Assembly: GCF_035083965.1 (NCBI RefSeq)
Contig: NC_089730.1
Location: forward strand, 15,235,242 to 15,299,241
From: Branchiostoma lanceolatum
Taxonomy: Eukaryota; Chordata; Leptocardii; Amphioxiformes; Branchiostomatidae
Direction of reading: 5' to 3'
DNA length: 64,000 nucleotides
Shown: piece after piece, positions 1 through 13,700 of the stretch
Position numbering within the stretch: position 1 is the first letter of the stretch
Layout: each line of letters begins with the position of its first letter
Translations under genes and position numbers: made by a program
Notes under the pieces: generated by a model
What the model saw: the letters and a program-made list of their open reading frames with translations, nothing else
Told to the model about the DNA's origin: nothing
The model's database searches: none

Positions 1-3000
1 ATTACAAAGTGACCGAATCAACGACCATAGTCTTTGTGACTGCAATGCCAATCTCTGTCGCAATTCTCCCCATGATTTTATTATAGGGCACCCCTACATA
101 CACACTGTATTCAGACCTTCCAAGTTCTTCGCTAAAGACAATTCAAAAAGAGTTAGCAAATAAAATCACCTTGTTCGGTTCACAGACAGATTATGGTATA
201 CCACAAAAATGCTGAGAGGCAATCATTCAGTGTGGCTGTCTGACAAGCCCAGTTATACATGTGGAGTCACATCTATCATTCTGTAACTGCAACCATCTCC
301 TGATGGCCTTGAGTTGAGAGGGTCACATAGCTCAACTGGCCAGCTAAGACTAGGTAAGAGGTTTCCTTTCAAACTCAGTTTACAGACAATTTTAGTTCAA
401 TGACCATCTATAGATTGTTAAGGCAAGATATATATCTCTGTTCTATCAGTGACCTTTGCAAATAAATCAGCTGATTTTGAGAATCTATAGAGTATATCTG
501 AAATGTATAGTCTGAATATTGTAATCTTATGACCAGTGTATCATTTCAGATCTGCCCTATATAATAATGACCATCTGTGCATTTTAGCCTGACATGTACA
601 CATCTGTTTATCCTTATCCTTTATCAATTTCCAGCCAATGACAAAACATAGCCCTTTTCAGGTCTGTGTATAGTAAATATTGCAACAGAATTTCGCCAAC
701 AGTCCATCCATTAAAATCATCACAATAAGAAATAACTCTCTTTTTCAGAATACAAGTTACAACTTGCATTGCAATGATTCAAGTTGATTTTGTAGGCCAA
801 ATTGAGCTGTGCCTTTGTAATATCAAGCTTCAAGTATCACATAGGCTATCTACCTTACGTGGACATATACATTTGCCATATAATCATTCTCATATTATAT
901 GATATTACACATACATTAAGGCAAAATATAGCAGCCTCCATCATTCAATATACATGTATACAGTTTTATACACTTAAAAGTTAGAGCAAAGGCCAAATGT
1001 ATTATTATTGCCAAATGAAACACCAGTATAGGTCCTGCCATTTGAGAATTAAGTGACAAATATGCTTTAGTTCCGCATAAAAGCAGATTCACCTCTGAGG
1101 TTAGGAGACAATAAGCTGCTTCGAAAAATCTATAAAAGCGTCCATCATATACAAAACATCCGGGATATGAATGTTTTATGTCCTGCTATTGGTATATAAG
1201 CAACACAGCTGCATTTCCTGATACGCAGTACTTAATTGGTAAAAGACGGCCAATTAGAATGTTGGCATCAACTTAGTATCGATACACTAACCTCACAGAT
1301 GGAACACAGAGTCTTCTGCTTCCTTGTTTTTGGACTTGCCATCTTGGAAGTTCAATTCAAAGGTCACAGACAGATGCAAATCTCTGTGAACGTCAGCTTT
1401 GCACGCTGTACTGTTGTTGTTTCCTACTTTTATATCCTCCCTTCTTCCCTGCAACGGAAACTGTAACTACTTGTAGAACAGCTGCTAAGGCGATCCACAC
1501 TACTAATTATCCCCACACGCACTGTCTACAGTAACACTATCAAAACATATAGAAAGACAGTCAGGAATAGAAGGTACCATAGAAGGATATTCTTTATTGC
1601 AACAAGCAACTATATCTACCAGCAATGTGACTCTCATAATCAAAAATTCAAATTATACCCCATCTATTTATGCAATAAAGATATGACAATAATCAAAGAT
1701 TTAAATAATCCCCCAAACATCTAACTAACATCTACTACACAGATCCTCAACCACTATATTATCTAATATGTATAGATAAATCAGACCTTTATAGTAATGG
1801 ATAATATACAGATCAAAGGCAATAGTTTGTCACTTTCTATACCCACAACTGTTTCATATGATTGTTGTATGCAATGTTTTCCAATAAGAGTTTTACGGCT
1901 GTACTATTATGATGAAGAGATGCCCAATGGTGGGGAGGGGGGCAGATGACTTACCTTACAGGCACACACTGCTCCGTGGCAGGATGGCTGTATCGCCATG
2001 AAGATACACAGACATCCAAAGGGAGTGCAAAATCTCCTTCCACAAACAACTAACTATCTTAAACACTGTGGTAACACAATATACAGGGTGGTAAACTAAC
2101 TATGACATCTCACACGTTTAGGACATGACACCGTCAAATCACAAGGGTAACATTGGTACTCTGTGTGGTGTCGACTCCAATATTGGGATATGGGAGCTCT
2201 CACATGCACAACCTCCAGATGGGGGAGATGGGTGCAAGCTGTGCAACCAAAACCACATTTGTATGCATAAAACAAAAGTTCTCTTTGAACAAAAAATTGC
2301 AAACAATCATATCTTTGCTATTTTTAAATGTATGACAAAAAACTTCATTGACAGATATTCATGTGAGACAATCTATAAATACCCTAACACCCTGCCTACC
2401 CCTGAAAAGTGGTCCGACCCTACATGGCCCTCTTGTTGCCAAATATAACCCTGTGCCACCACGTCACATATTTCTGCTTATGGACAGTGACGGTGGCAGG
2501 AGTAAACACGCAGGTACCAAATATGATGAGGAACGGACGCAAGACATCGTTGTGACCTTGCCGAACCATAAATGCAGCCATGATGACACGACCAATTCCC
2601 ATACAGATAAAACCAATGATGGTCAAGCTGTAGACAACAGTTACATTAGCCCTCAATTCGTATGGTTACACTTTCACATCCTCTGAAGTTTACTGCTTGC
2701 TAACTTCATTTCAAAGTACGAGACTTTTAGAAACAGATGGAAGCTGTTAAGCCTTTAGGGACAGGAGTGTTTGTAGAAGTGTTTGATCATGTGTTCGACC
2801 TGGGGATGACCCGTTACCATTGGAGACTGTCTCTGTAATGCAGGATGTGCATCTGTATGCTATGGAGTGATTTGTTACAGTAACTGTATATGTGATATGA
2901 GCTGATGTATATTTGTATACCAGAATAGTTTAGATATGAACTGAATATTACAAATCAATTGCCTTAGTTTAAGACTGAGTTAGTTAGCTCTGGCATTTGA

Positions 3001-4796
3001 TTTCAAACTTTCCTCAAGCAAAGAGGACCAAAACTACATGTAAAATGTACATGAAGATTGCATTCTTTATTGGAAATGAGTCATGTTTTCAACTTTTTGC
3101 ATGTGATTTTTGAATAATGTATATGCAACATCATTCATCTGATTGTGCCAACTGTGGCCACTTGAAATTCCGGCTGGAATTGGTACACAGGGAGCTAGTG
3201 GATCACGACCACAACACAAACAGATGCTGTGTGGACACTGTGTCCTCACTATAGTGACAGGGCCACACTGTCAACAAATCAGTGGCATCACTCAGGTCTC
3301 TGTCCTTACAAATACTTATTTGATATCATTACAACTGTCAATCAGATCTATACGAAAGAAAATGCAATCTCCAACTCCGATATCATTGTTGATAGTGATA
3401 GTGATCAAGCTGGCATTTTTCCAGAAAAATCAAACAAACAGCACTGAGATGCAGTTTTTGCTTATTGGAAGGTCGGAAATTAAACAGGTGAAGTCTTGGT
3501 GGGGATCAGATAGAGTTTGGAACGGCTACCTTCATATACTAAGTATGTCTTTGTATGGCTGAACATTCTGTCTTACTCCCTCACTCCGAAGAACAGCATT
3601 TTCTCCTCTCATGATGAAGGCATAAAGTATTAGACTTCAAAAAAGGTTGAGAAAAAAATACATTTAGATTCTGAATGACTCCTGAAAGCACCGTATGCCT
3701 GCATCTAGTTCCAGCACATTTACTTACAGACACTGATTGCATGATTCAAACTTTTCTTGAACTTGACCCCTACATCAACAAGTGTACTTGGCCTATCACC
3801 ATAGTCAATCCAAGCAGATTACACTGGTGAAAACCAGACAAACCTCTGACCTACAGATATGCAAATTCAACATCCTTTTAGAACACCATGGCTAGAGGTC
3901 AAAGTCAAGACTGGCCTTCTTTCTCCACAAGGCCTAATTGTGCTAACTCCAAGTTGACCTTGGCAGTGTGACAACATGTGTAGGTGGGGAAAGGTCTTCT
4001 AGAATCTTAGGCATGGAATACATGTGGGGGGAAAACTCTCCTGGCATGAAGAATACACAATCGTTCCTTTGTGTGGTCCTTCTTCTATTCATCTGTTCTT
4101 TAATGTAATGTAATGGTCTTGTGCATCTACAAGACAAGGTTAGCTTGAATCTTCTCACAGCTGGAAGACTACTTCGCCCACCTAATATCTGTATACCTGC
4201 ATGTCATCAGCTAGCTGAAAGAATGGTTAAGGAATAAATGCCTACAAGATAACGGAACACAAGTCTTCCATACATAGTGATACTGTCAACTCCTATAAAA
4301 TGCTGGAGAGGATTTTACTTGAGCTCATTCCTTTAACAGAATCGTAATATGATTTTTATCTAAAGAAATGTTTTGCAATTAAATGCAAATATTCTGGAGG
4401 AATTCTCATCATAAGAGTTATGGTAATGTTCAGGGAGAGTATTTTTGGCCCAACAAGGTCACACACAAGGGGGCCCAAACTTGACTTTGACCTTTGTCTT
4501 CCCAAGACCTACCGACATGACAAATATCATCACACTCCATCCAGTTGTTCATAAGTTATGATGACCACAAACATCCAGAAACACAAACAAGCCCACAAAC
4601 AAGCAAGCAAACCCACAAACATATACATAGCCCAAAACAATACCTCCATTTTTCATGGAGGTAACAACGTGTATAGGCTATTATCAAAGGTAGAGTGCTA
4701 CCGTTCTATGCACACTCATGCACTCAGTCCAAGGCCTTAGTCCCATTCTCCTTCACACATGTTAGAGATTAGGGCCTTTAACTTAGATACATGCCT
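1..4796. other. Non-coding stretch, probably intron of the CDK5RAP2-like gene
   Basis: The last exon I can place of the minus-strand centrosomin-like gene ends at 4799, and its next exon should encode the core of the CM1 motif. I looked for that sequence in this stretch and did not find it, so the gene probably continues past base 1. The stretch is AT-rich with short unrelated open frames. One hydrophobic open segment inside it is listed separately. No RNA gene or obvious repeat family was recognised here. Confidence 0.5.
2417..2671 (-). pseudogene. Open segment with two hydrophobic stretches, possible membrane-protein relic
   Basis: This minus-strand segment stays open for about 83 codons and ends in TAG, but no ATG begins it: an in-frame stop lies just upstream. 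It contains two hydrophobic stretches (around SLTIIGFICMGIG and PFLIIFGTCVFTP) separated by a short polar loop. The order 'PY..., hydrophobic segment, loop, P-x-LII-G...F-x-P' loosely recalls the DUF872 family (TMEM230/TMEM134), but similarity is weak and judged by eye. It lies in an intron of the CDK5RAP2-like gene on the same strand. It may be a processed relic or a chance open frame. Confidence 0.2.
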
Positions 4797-4798
4797 AC

Positions 4799-7700
4799 CT
4801 CTTCGTAGTCTTTCATTGTGCGGATTCGGACAGGTGACATGCGCCCGCTGCTCACGTTCCGCAACGCTGCAGGGTAAAACATCACGGAAAGGTCAACAAC
4901 CTGATATTGTATCTACCAGTATCGCGTTTACAGTACAAGCCCTATTGAGTCGCGCTCTGAGAACGGATGTGATGATGTTTTATTAAAGATTGTCTGCATC
5001 TAAACGCTTCATGTCATTGGGACATACATACATGTATAATAAAACCTAAGCCGCTGATGGTACAAATTTGTCACACGTGTACGTGACTTGAATAGGAAGA
5101 TGCAGAATTGGAGCAAAGTTATTCTATTACTTTAATGCCGGTGGATTAGAGCATGGAAGAGTGGATTAAGGACACTCCAACTGTGGATTTATGTTCTGAA
5201 GCAGTGAGATTAGTACAGGTAGCATCAGGGACTGGCCCTCAAGCAATTGGATTCGTTCTAGTGCACAGCAAAGGGACAGACTGAAATTCGGTTCCAGACC
5301 ATCAAAAATTTATTCAACCAACTAATTTTAATCTTTTTCATATTAGAAATGCCAAATTTGTCTTTCAAAATGACGGGATGACTATCTAAAATTTTTGATG
5401 CAGGGTAAAACCCAAAACTTCTGGCTTTATATGTATCTTAGATTAAATACATTTATGTATATCAAATTGTATTACAGCTTTGCCATTCTTGACAACACTT
5501 TCAAAGTTTTAGTAATGTATGAAGGTGACATTGTTGCAAATTTGTCTCAAGTTATGCAATGCACGCTACCAAAATATATCCTACGTTTCCGACATTCGAT
5601 TGCTTTTCACCAGGTTGGAAAATTGTCCTATTACACATGCATAGTTATCCCTGACCCTACATGTTAACTTCTGACACTGGAATGACAATATGCACCTGAC
5701 ACTCAGGGAGAAGAATATCGTAACTTAGCTGGGAAGAGAAGAAAGCAAAGAGGAAAACTAATCTGAATTGCATGCATAAGACAAAAACACAAAACTGAAA
5801 CTGACATCTTTTCTAATTAAAATCTTAAATTTTCGGGGGAAATTTGCTTTGGTTTGACATTTTTCTTGTTAGCAGTATGTGTGTGTCATATAAAAACGCA
5901 CTACCCTTTCTAAAATTTTACTTTCAAGTCCTAATTGAACAAAATTTGCAAAAAAGACACATTAGTCAATTACCAATTTTCAATTAATAGATTATTAATC
6001 AACCAAATCAGATCTAACCTCATGATAAGGATCATTTTGAGGTCAATTTCACATTACACAATCTTCAAAGTAGACAACAACACAAGGGTAGGTACTGTTT
6101 AGCTTTCTCTCATCTAAATCAGTGCACTTGAACCACTGATTCCTACACAAATGTTTTACCATTAAAACCAGTGTTTACATAAAAACAGATAGAAATGTTG
6201 GCTACTCACATTGCTGCTGACTGCCGTCCATGGTGGTGTCTGGCAGGCTGGTCAGGTTTGTGCTGTAACACAGATTACCACAACCATTAACACTCACAAT
6301 CTCTCATCAACAGTCGGTAACTGCAGCATACGCACTGCAATTATGAACCCGTAATAGTGAGCAATATTCATGACGGTCTCGTTTTCCGGGTTTTAGGGCC
6401 GGGTTTGAGCGATGAAGTCTCAATTTCTGCAGGGAAGCAATCAGATAGATGTAATCATATCAAGTTTCCTAGGAAATACACATGTACAGGATGGAACCAA
6501 GGCCAACAATTCATCAAGCAAAACATGAACTGCAACAGGAAGCAATGGTGTAATGCTAGGTTAGTAACTGAACTTTTTGAATCACCACCTTGCAGGCATT
6601 TAGCCTGAATTGTGTTGGTGTTTACAAACTTCGTTATCAACAATATTTAAAAATGTTATCCAATTCTGAATACATACTTAAAATTCATATATAACAATTT
6701 TGCTTAAAATTACAAATAACAGACATTAACTATACAATAATTGCACGATGAGTTAAGCAGACGTCATACGAAAGTTGATGCATATGGGATATAGTGCGTT
6801 AATTGTGATTCAACATGGCAAGGGCCCTGGGGATTAGTACAACTTGGAGATATCCATCTGAAAAAAGAGCAAAGGACAGTTTGTTTATTCTTATGTCCTA
6901 TATAAAAAAATCAACAGCACAACTACATTTGTGAGTGAGAGCAAAAGTACAATGTAGCAATACAAAAATTAAGACACAGCCGTATTACTGTATAATATGC
7001 AACCAACTTGAAAATCCTGGAAAAAAGATGCACCTAATACTGTGAAAGTTATAAAAATCGCAAAAGCCTCTGGACTTGCAAGTGACTGTCTATTGCACCA
7101 TAGTTTTGTAAACACAGACCAATGGATCAACTTGCATCAGTCAAAACAAAGGGAACACGGAATGAAGTCAACAGATGTAGCGAATCTCACGTTGCCCTCA
7201 AGGCAGATTTTATCACTAGGTTACAACACAATATTGCCTTGCCCAATAAGGCTGGGATTGGTTAAAACTCCAGTAAAAAAAGGATGACACATTTTTATGA
7301 CTAATTCTGACCAAACCTAACATTTTTCTCCTTCAGGAAAATTAGAACGTGAATCACATACCATGACCAAAGGCAAGAAACACATTAAGGTACTTGAATT
7401 TCAAACTACTCGTAATTAAACCACCATAATAAAAAAAATAACAAAAGGGTTTTCGACACGCTTTCCATCAAAATGACAACATGAAAAGAAAATGTAAATT
7501 TTTAGAAATAAAATCCTTGTGGATTATATGGATATGCACATATTACTTTTACCTTACAATTTAGCCTGAAGGCCTATGATCTCACCAACGAGCCTTTTGT
7601 GACCGCCAAACTGGCCTGCAGTGATAAACAAAAATGATTCCTATCTGATGGAAAAAGTACTGTCAACACAAAGACTTGTAGGTATGATTCAGACATGTCA

Positions 7701-10700
7701 AGAAGAAACGATTGCACATCGGTGAGATCACTTTAAAAAAGCTTGTTTGAACGTTCTGTGGTCAGAGATAAGAGCATTTAGGACACTTTGGAAGATCCCA
7801 CCGGGACGGGAGGGGTGCTAATTTGGAAGTACAAAGCAGGTTTTGATGTGTTTGAAGGTGTGAGTGATGTGAAAGGGTCAGGTATTGATTGTTAAAGGTG
7901 AAGCTACACATGTATCTCTGGAGCACAGGTCACTGGGCACAGTGGGCAGTGTGACTCATATTGGAAAGCTTTTATCACTGGCTTATTCAAAGTTATTGTA
8001 CAGAAACTTTTTTTTCCACAGAACTCTCATTGTTACACAGAACTTTCATTGTTGTACCTCCGGGAAGGAAGCTTCCCTTAGATAAGGGTACTGTTTCTGC
8101 CTGTGTTTGTGTTCGCAGCTATAACTCAAGATCCATCAGGTGGATTTGTATGAATTTTGGCATGTGGGTAGTTACTGAGGTCCTAAAGAGACATAGCGAT
8201 TTTGGGCACCATAGCAGTATCTTTAGGCACAGCACCATTGTAGACTGACATCTTGAAAGTAGTGTTGTTCTGCAACCTTTTCAATCTCAGTAAAATTTGC
8301 AGACCCTCTTCGTAATCCATGAAATACCTACATCATGAACCATCTTACATCTGGAACATCTCCAGCACAAGAAGAGGATTTCATCACTTGACCTATTAAA
8401 AAATGTTACTGGTGATTTCGTAATTTCAATAGTCGAGTCTCACCTTTCACACATCGAAATTCATAGACCAAAAATACAATAGTCATCAATTACAATTTAT
8501 AAATCTTTCTATTAAGTCTTCATATCAAAACTGCACATAGTAACAGACGCTGTATTTCTGGCAAGGACACAGAAGTACATGTATGAGGTGTGCATAGAAT
8601 ATGCATGGTGGTCCCAGATCTATGTCCCCACCTAATTGAATAGCCCGTGTTATTCCGATCCCAGCCCAGAACGGCCGTAAAACCATACTGAGTGCCATCT
8701 GGGTCCCATGGAGATGGATTGGCCACATAAACAGTGCAGAGTCTGGATGAGGCGTAAATTGTCCTCCAGGAGTTTTTGTTCCAAGATATTTTGTTAAAAA
8801 TTCATGACGTTCACATAAATCCCCTGGTCTTTGGCACGGCTTCAAATTTCAAACTGCTAGGGCCAGGTCAGGCCTGAAACAAAACGCCACCTTTCAATTT
8901 TGAGCAAAACTGCAGGTACAAGCAGATCTTTGACACAGAAATGAGATTTTATGAGAGTTGGTTTGGCATCTACAGTTTGTGAGATGGTACATGTAGCAGA
9001 CGAAACATCTTTAGTTGGAAGATTTTCACAATTTGAAGAAGCAACATCTGGGATAAAAAAAGAGGGCAAAGTTAAATTGTAAATCATACTATTACACATG
9101 TATTTCAAATGTTAATTGGTTGATTTAAGGTCAATAATTGTGTCGCAAACTCATACAAATGGATTGAATACAAGTTCAAAAGGGATACAAAATGTTGCTT
9201 GGACAATGTGGTAACTTGCACCAGTGCAGGTCTTCTTGAAATTATGTGCACGGCTCCAATTTTACGTGCGTAAACTTGGTACAATTTCGAGCCCTTTGTA
9301 CGGAGTTTGGTCAAGACTATGTTCTTACAATCTGCAAAGAACTCAAAAACAATTTCATCATTCAGCACAGCGATTAGCACCATCCGTCCAACAAGCTCTT
9401 TCCTATCAACATGCACAAGTCAAGTGACAATGTGTCTGCAAAAAAAATTATAGTCAGAGCATATTCCCAGACAGCAATTACTTCTCCACCATCCACCCAT
9501 TACATGATGAACCACAGGGTCAACACTTTCATTATCACCAGTTCTCCTTAACCAATGAGGCGGCACCTACTTGTAACCTAATCTGTCTCCGCCATTTTGA
9601 AAATCAGCCTGATTGCTCCAGTAATGCGCGGGTACAAATTGGTTGCTACTGAGCTGGTGCAATCGCTATCTTCTACTGAGGACAAATTACGGAGTGAGGA
9701 GATATGCATCATTGAAGAGGCTATGTACTATATGTGACTCTATGCAGCATTTTTCGTTTATAAAGATAAATAGAATCCAATGTAGAATCCTTTCTAATTC
9801 AAGAGTATCTTGTAACACAGTTCTGTAAGCATACTTTTTTCTGGCTAGGTAAATGTAAATGTCAAGCCTAAAATCTATTACCGTGAAAAACAATTTTTTT
9901 CATGTTTTCAACTGCAATATCAGAATTTTTCTGTAGTTTGCTGGTGGGTGCTGTGAATCTTGAATTTGAAACTTTAGCAGTGAACTTATTTTTGCAGTTT
10001 TCAAACCTATCCACTGCAAATGTGGATTTTAAATATTATCACTGTACTACAAAATTGTTTTTAACACAAATCTAAAACACTACAGTTAAACTGTGAAATA
10101 AAACCATTGATAAAAATTAATGAATTAACAGTATTTCCAGCCCTACTATAAATTAATAATTCTTAACTCGAAAACCTACATGTACTATATAACAGATAGC
10201 TACATGTATGACATTCTGTCATCTTGACAAGAAAAATATCTGCATTATTATTTCATCCCACAGAAGAAATGCCAGAGGTCATGAGGCCATTTATGCCTTG
10301 TCAGTTTTATCATAACTACTCCATTTATTTCATTACTATAGCAGCAAAAGGGCAATCTCAACCTGCCAGCAAAAGCGGAGAGGATTTTCTTTCATATTTG
10401 ACATTTGGATTAGAAAACTAATCCCAACACATTACTATATGTCAAATGTTATATCACAACTACATCTATGGTATGTTCCTGATATTGCTGACTTAATAGG
10501 ATGATTGGAAAGGCTAATATGTTTTAACACGAAATAGGTATTACTTGCGTATAGTACATGACATACATGTTGTATCAATAAGGCCACACCAATTTAATTT
10601 CTTGGTTAACAGATTTTTATTCCCCCCCCCCCCCCAATTTTTTTTTTTTCAAAATTTTTTTTTGGGGGGGAAATAAAAACCAAGAAATTAAATTGGTATG

Positions 10701-13700
10701 GCCTTATGATAAACTTTCATCCAATGCATTTCCCAACAGAGTTGACCCGAAATGAATCAAATCTGTCTTGAAGATTTTGTACAAAGTATAATATCATAAT
10801 AACAATAAGTGTCAATTATGATCTTACATATAGGGGTACGAGTAATAACTGGAATTTATGACTTTGGAGATATGGTATGATGAGTTAAAAACAGAGACAT
10901 TATTAAAAAAGGAACAGCGTCTAAACAGGTGCTAGTTACAAACAAGAAATGCCCCCTACCAGTAAGAAGGAAGTTTACTGTACACGTATTGACATAACAT
11001 GTTGGGGTTACATAGTTGACACCACTTGTGCACATACCTATGACGTGAGCGCTTCATTAACACCAGGAGAGGGCGATAAGGGGAACTCCTATTCTCTTGT
11101 ACGTTTTTTTGTGTGCATAACTTTTGCAATCCAGAGGAAAAATTTATTGACCTTGTTTGAATTACAGGTAACAACCAAATGTTTAATACTAAAAACTTAG
11201 CTATCGTCGAAAAAGTCGAAGCTTATAAAATTTGATGCTTGAAACATGTACAGTATTATAGACAACATCATGTGGTATGCCAAAAATCAACCAACCTCTT
11301 TAAACTTTACCGTAATAAATTTGATATAAAAAAAGACGGTTAAAAAAAAAGTAGTCCCAAAGCTTTTCGATATAGGGCCTTTATAAAATACAGTAGTATT
11401 AGCTAAAACTAAAGGTTTATCATGTGGAGTATGTGGCTTGATACAAAATGTAGTCGACCAGAAACTATTGATTCATGAATAATGTTACATTCCACAACAT
11501 AAGTCTTCTGAACTGACTGGTCCCACCTACCACTTCTAACTAAAAATAACCAGCAATTGCCCCTTTACACATGTACTACCTTCTTTTCTCTCTCTAACAA
11601 CAGAGGCACAAGTTACTGAGTACCACCTAATCATTCTCTCTTATCTTCCTTTCACAGTTTCAACAGTTCCAAAGGACCTATTGTATAACTGGACAGAATG
11701 GCCTTTGGTCTACTCAGACAGATTCAAGTAGCCTTCAATGGTTTGAATAGAGGCGGAGCAAGTACAGGTTATTCTTTCCTTAGGCTTTCAGTTTTTGATA
11801 CGTGGATTTCTGAACACTGTACTTGTTGCATATTTCTCCTAACAGTGTTAAGTACGTGGTCAAAGCTGTCATTGAGAAATCCTAATCTTTTCAAGTCAAG
11901 AGCAAAAAGAATTCAAGTCTGCCAAGTTCACACCATAAACTAAGCTACATAACCACATATTACCTTAGTCAAATGATGTTGAATAGCTTGCCAACATGCG
12001 TCATAACTTATAAGGCATAAGTCAAAAACGTTACAACTCTTACCATACAGTGATAGGTAACCAGCGCAGTGGTCTAGATTTTTACAGTAGCCGACATGCT
12101 CAAAAAGCGTTGGTTTTCCTTGAGTACCCGGTATGGTCCAATGACAAATATGTAGCATTCAATACAAGGTCATGGGTTAACGTCACCTCTTGCAAAACCA
12201 GTATCCAGTTGAATGCATTTGTATGAAAGGGTATATGTACTATAGCCATTTAGACATTTTAGTAGTAATATTTTGGTTGTTAGATGCCAGGATTTTGCAA
12301 TTGTTAGCTTTAAATTTCATATCTGACAGACATGTTGAATTGAAAAGATCTACATGCAGAAGGCAAAGTACATATCAATATTTAATTTTGATCAAGGTCA
12401 GTTTATACAAGCTTACTTGCTGTATCAATTGCAAGCTTGAGCCACATTCAAATATAATTCTACTTTTTCAGTAATAACGTTAACACTTTTTCAGTAATAA
12501 CAAAAAAAATCCACTGAAAAAAAATCCACAGAAAAACTATGTACTACACTTGTCTATATAGTAGACATGAATGAGTTTGTTTTCTAATTCTAACCATAAC
12601 ATAATTATATACATTGCGATACCACCATACTTATGATAATGTAATGCCCCCCTCCCACAATCTATGTAATGATACATCTCTAGCATGCATCGGCCGCTTG
12701 TCTAACGAGTTTGTGTGTGGCACGAGAACGCAGGCAGGCTAATTTTCTTCTTCGTTGCACTCTTTCCTACAAATTCTTTTGGATCCATGTTAAACGATAG
12801 TGATTTTGCAACTTCAGTGAATATTACACACTTTAGTGTACAAAATACATGCCTAACACTTACATATCAACTGTTATCAACAAACATACAATTAGATATG
12901 CCATAATTACAAACGGTTCTCTTCATGCAGGTAAACACGAAACAAAACCAGTAATCTAACGTCTTCTACTAATGACAGGTTTCTAGCTAAAAGGTCTTCC
13001 TAACTCTAGAAAATCCAGTCTATTCTTACCGTATCCCAGTTGGCCATAGGTTGAACATGTTGGAGTTGAGTGGAAAAGAAAGCTGTGTGTCTTCTACATG
13101 GTTTGGAGGATAAACAACATGCAAGCAACACCAAACCACCTGTCTTTCCAGTTTTAGTATAATGTGCACTCAAGTGGTGAGGCAAAAACCCTGAAGGGAA
13201 AAGAACTGGTCTTTTTCATTCCACAGTTTGGTACTCTGCATAAACAACTGTGTACAGAAATGTTGTAGTCAAATCATTCTTTTTGGAAGAGTTGCAACAC
13301 TAATAGTAGCAGGTTAGTCAAAATTATGGAATTTAAGAGACAATTCTTAGGATATCATTGATTTAAGTTACAGGTGTGTGGTTGACATACTAGTGTATAA
13401 ATGCATGTCTAACACTTTAACATTAACTGCTATCAACAAACATATAATTAGATGTGCCATAACTACAAATGGTTGGTTTCTAAATAAATCTGCATAAATC
13501 TATGGAAGGTAAAAGACAATTTTTAGGATATCAAGGATTTATATGCAAGTTACAGGTGTAAATGGCTGGTGATTCTTTCAAATTTTCTTTAGCCCTAATT
13601 AGCCCAACTCCTTCCCTCTCTTTTTGTTGGTAGCAAAAATTGGAAAAGATTCATATTATGACTGTAAACAATATGGAAGTCTTTCAGCCACTTTCAAATA

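Noticed and set aside
1944-1990. Minus-strand 33-base candidate exon with donor AAG|GTAAGT after 4799
   Set aside because: Phase would fit but the sequence (Cys-rich) does not resemble the CM1 core expected next.
8520-9430. Overlapping open frames on both strands (83-106 codons)
   Set aside because: No splice signals, no recognisable motif, and no agreement between frames; probably chance.
13021-13073. Minus-strand candidate exon with good donor (ACG|GTAAGA) and acceptor, reading QLQHVQPMANWDT in one frame
   Set aside because: It is 53 bases long, so inserting it between the accepted CDK5RAP2-like exons breaks the phase that otherwise fits; the phase-compatible frame is less protein-like.
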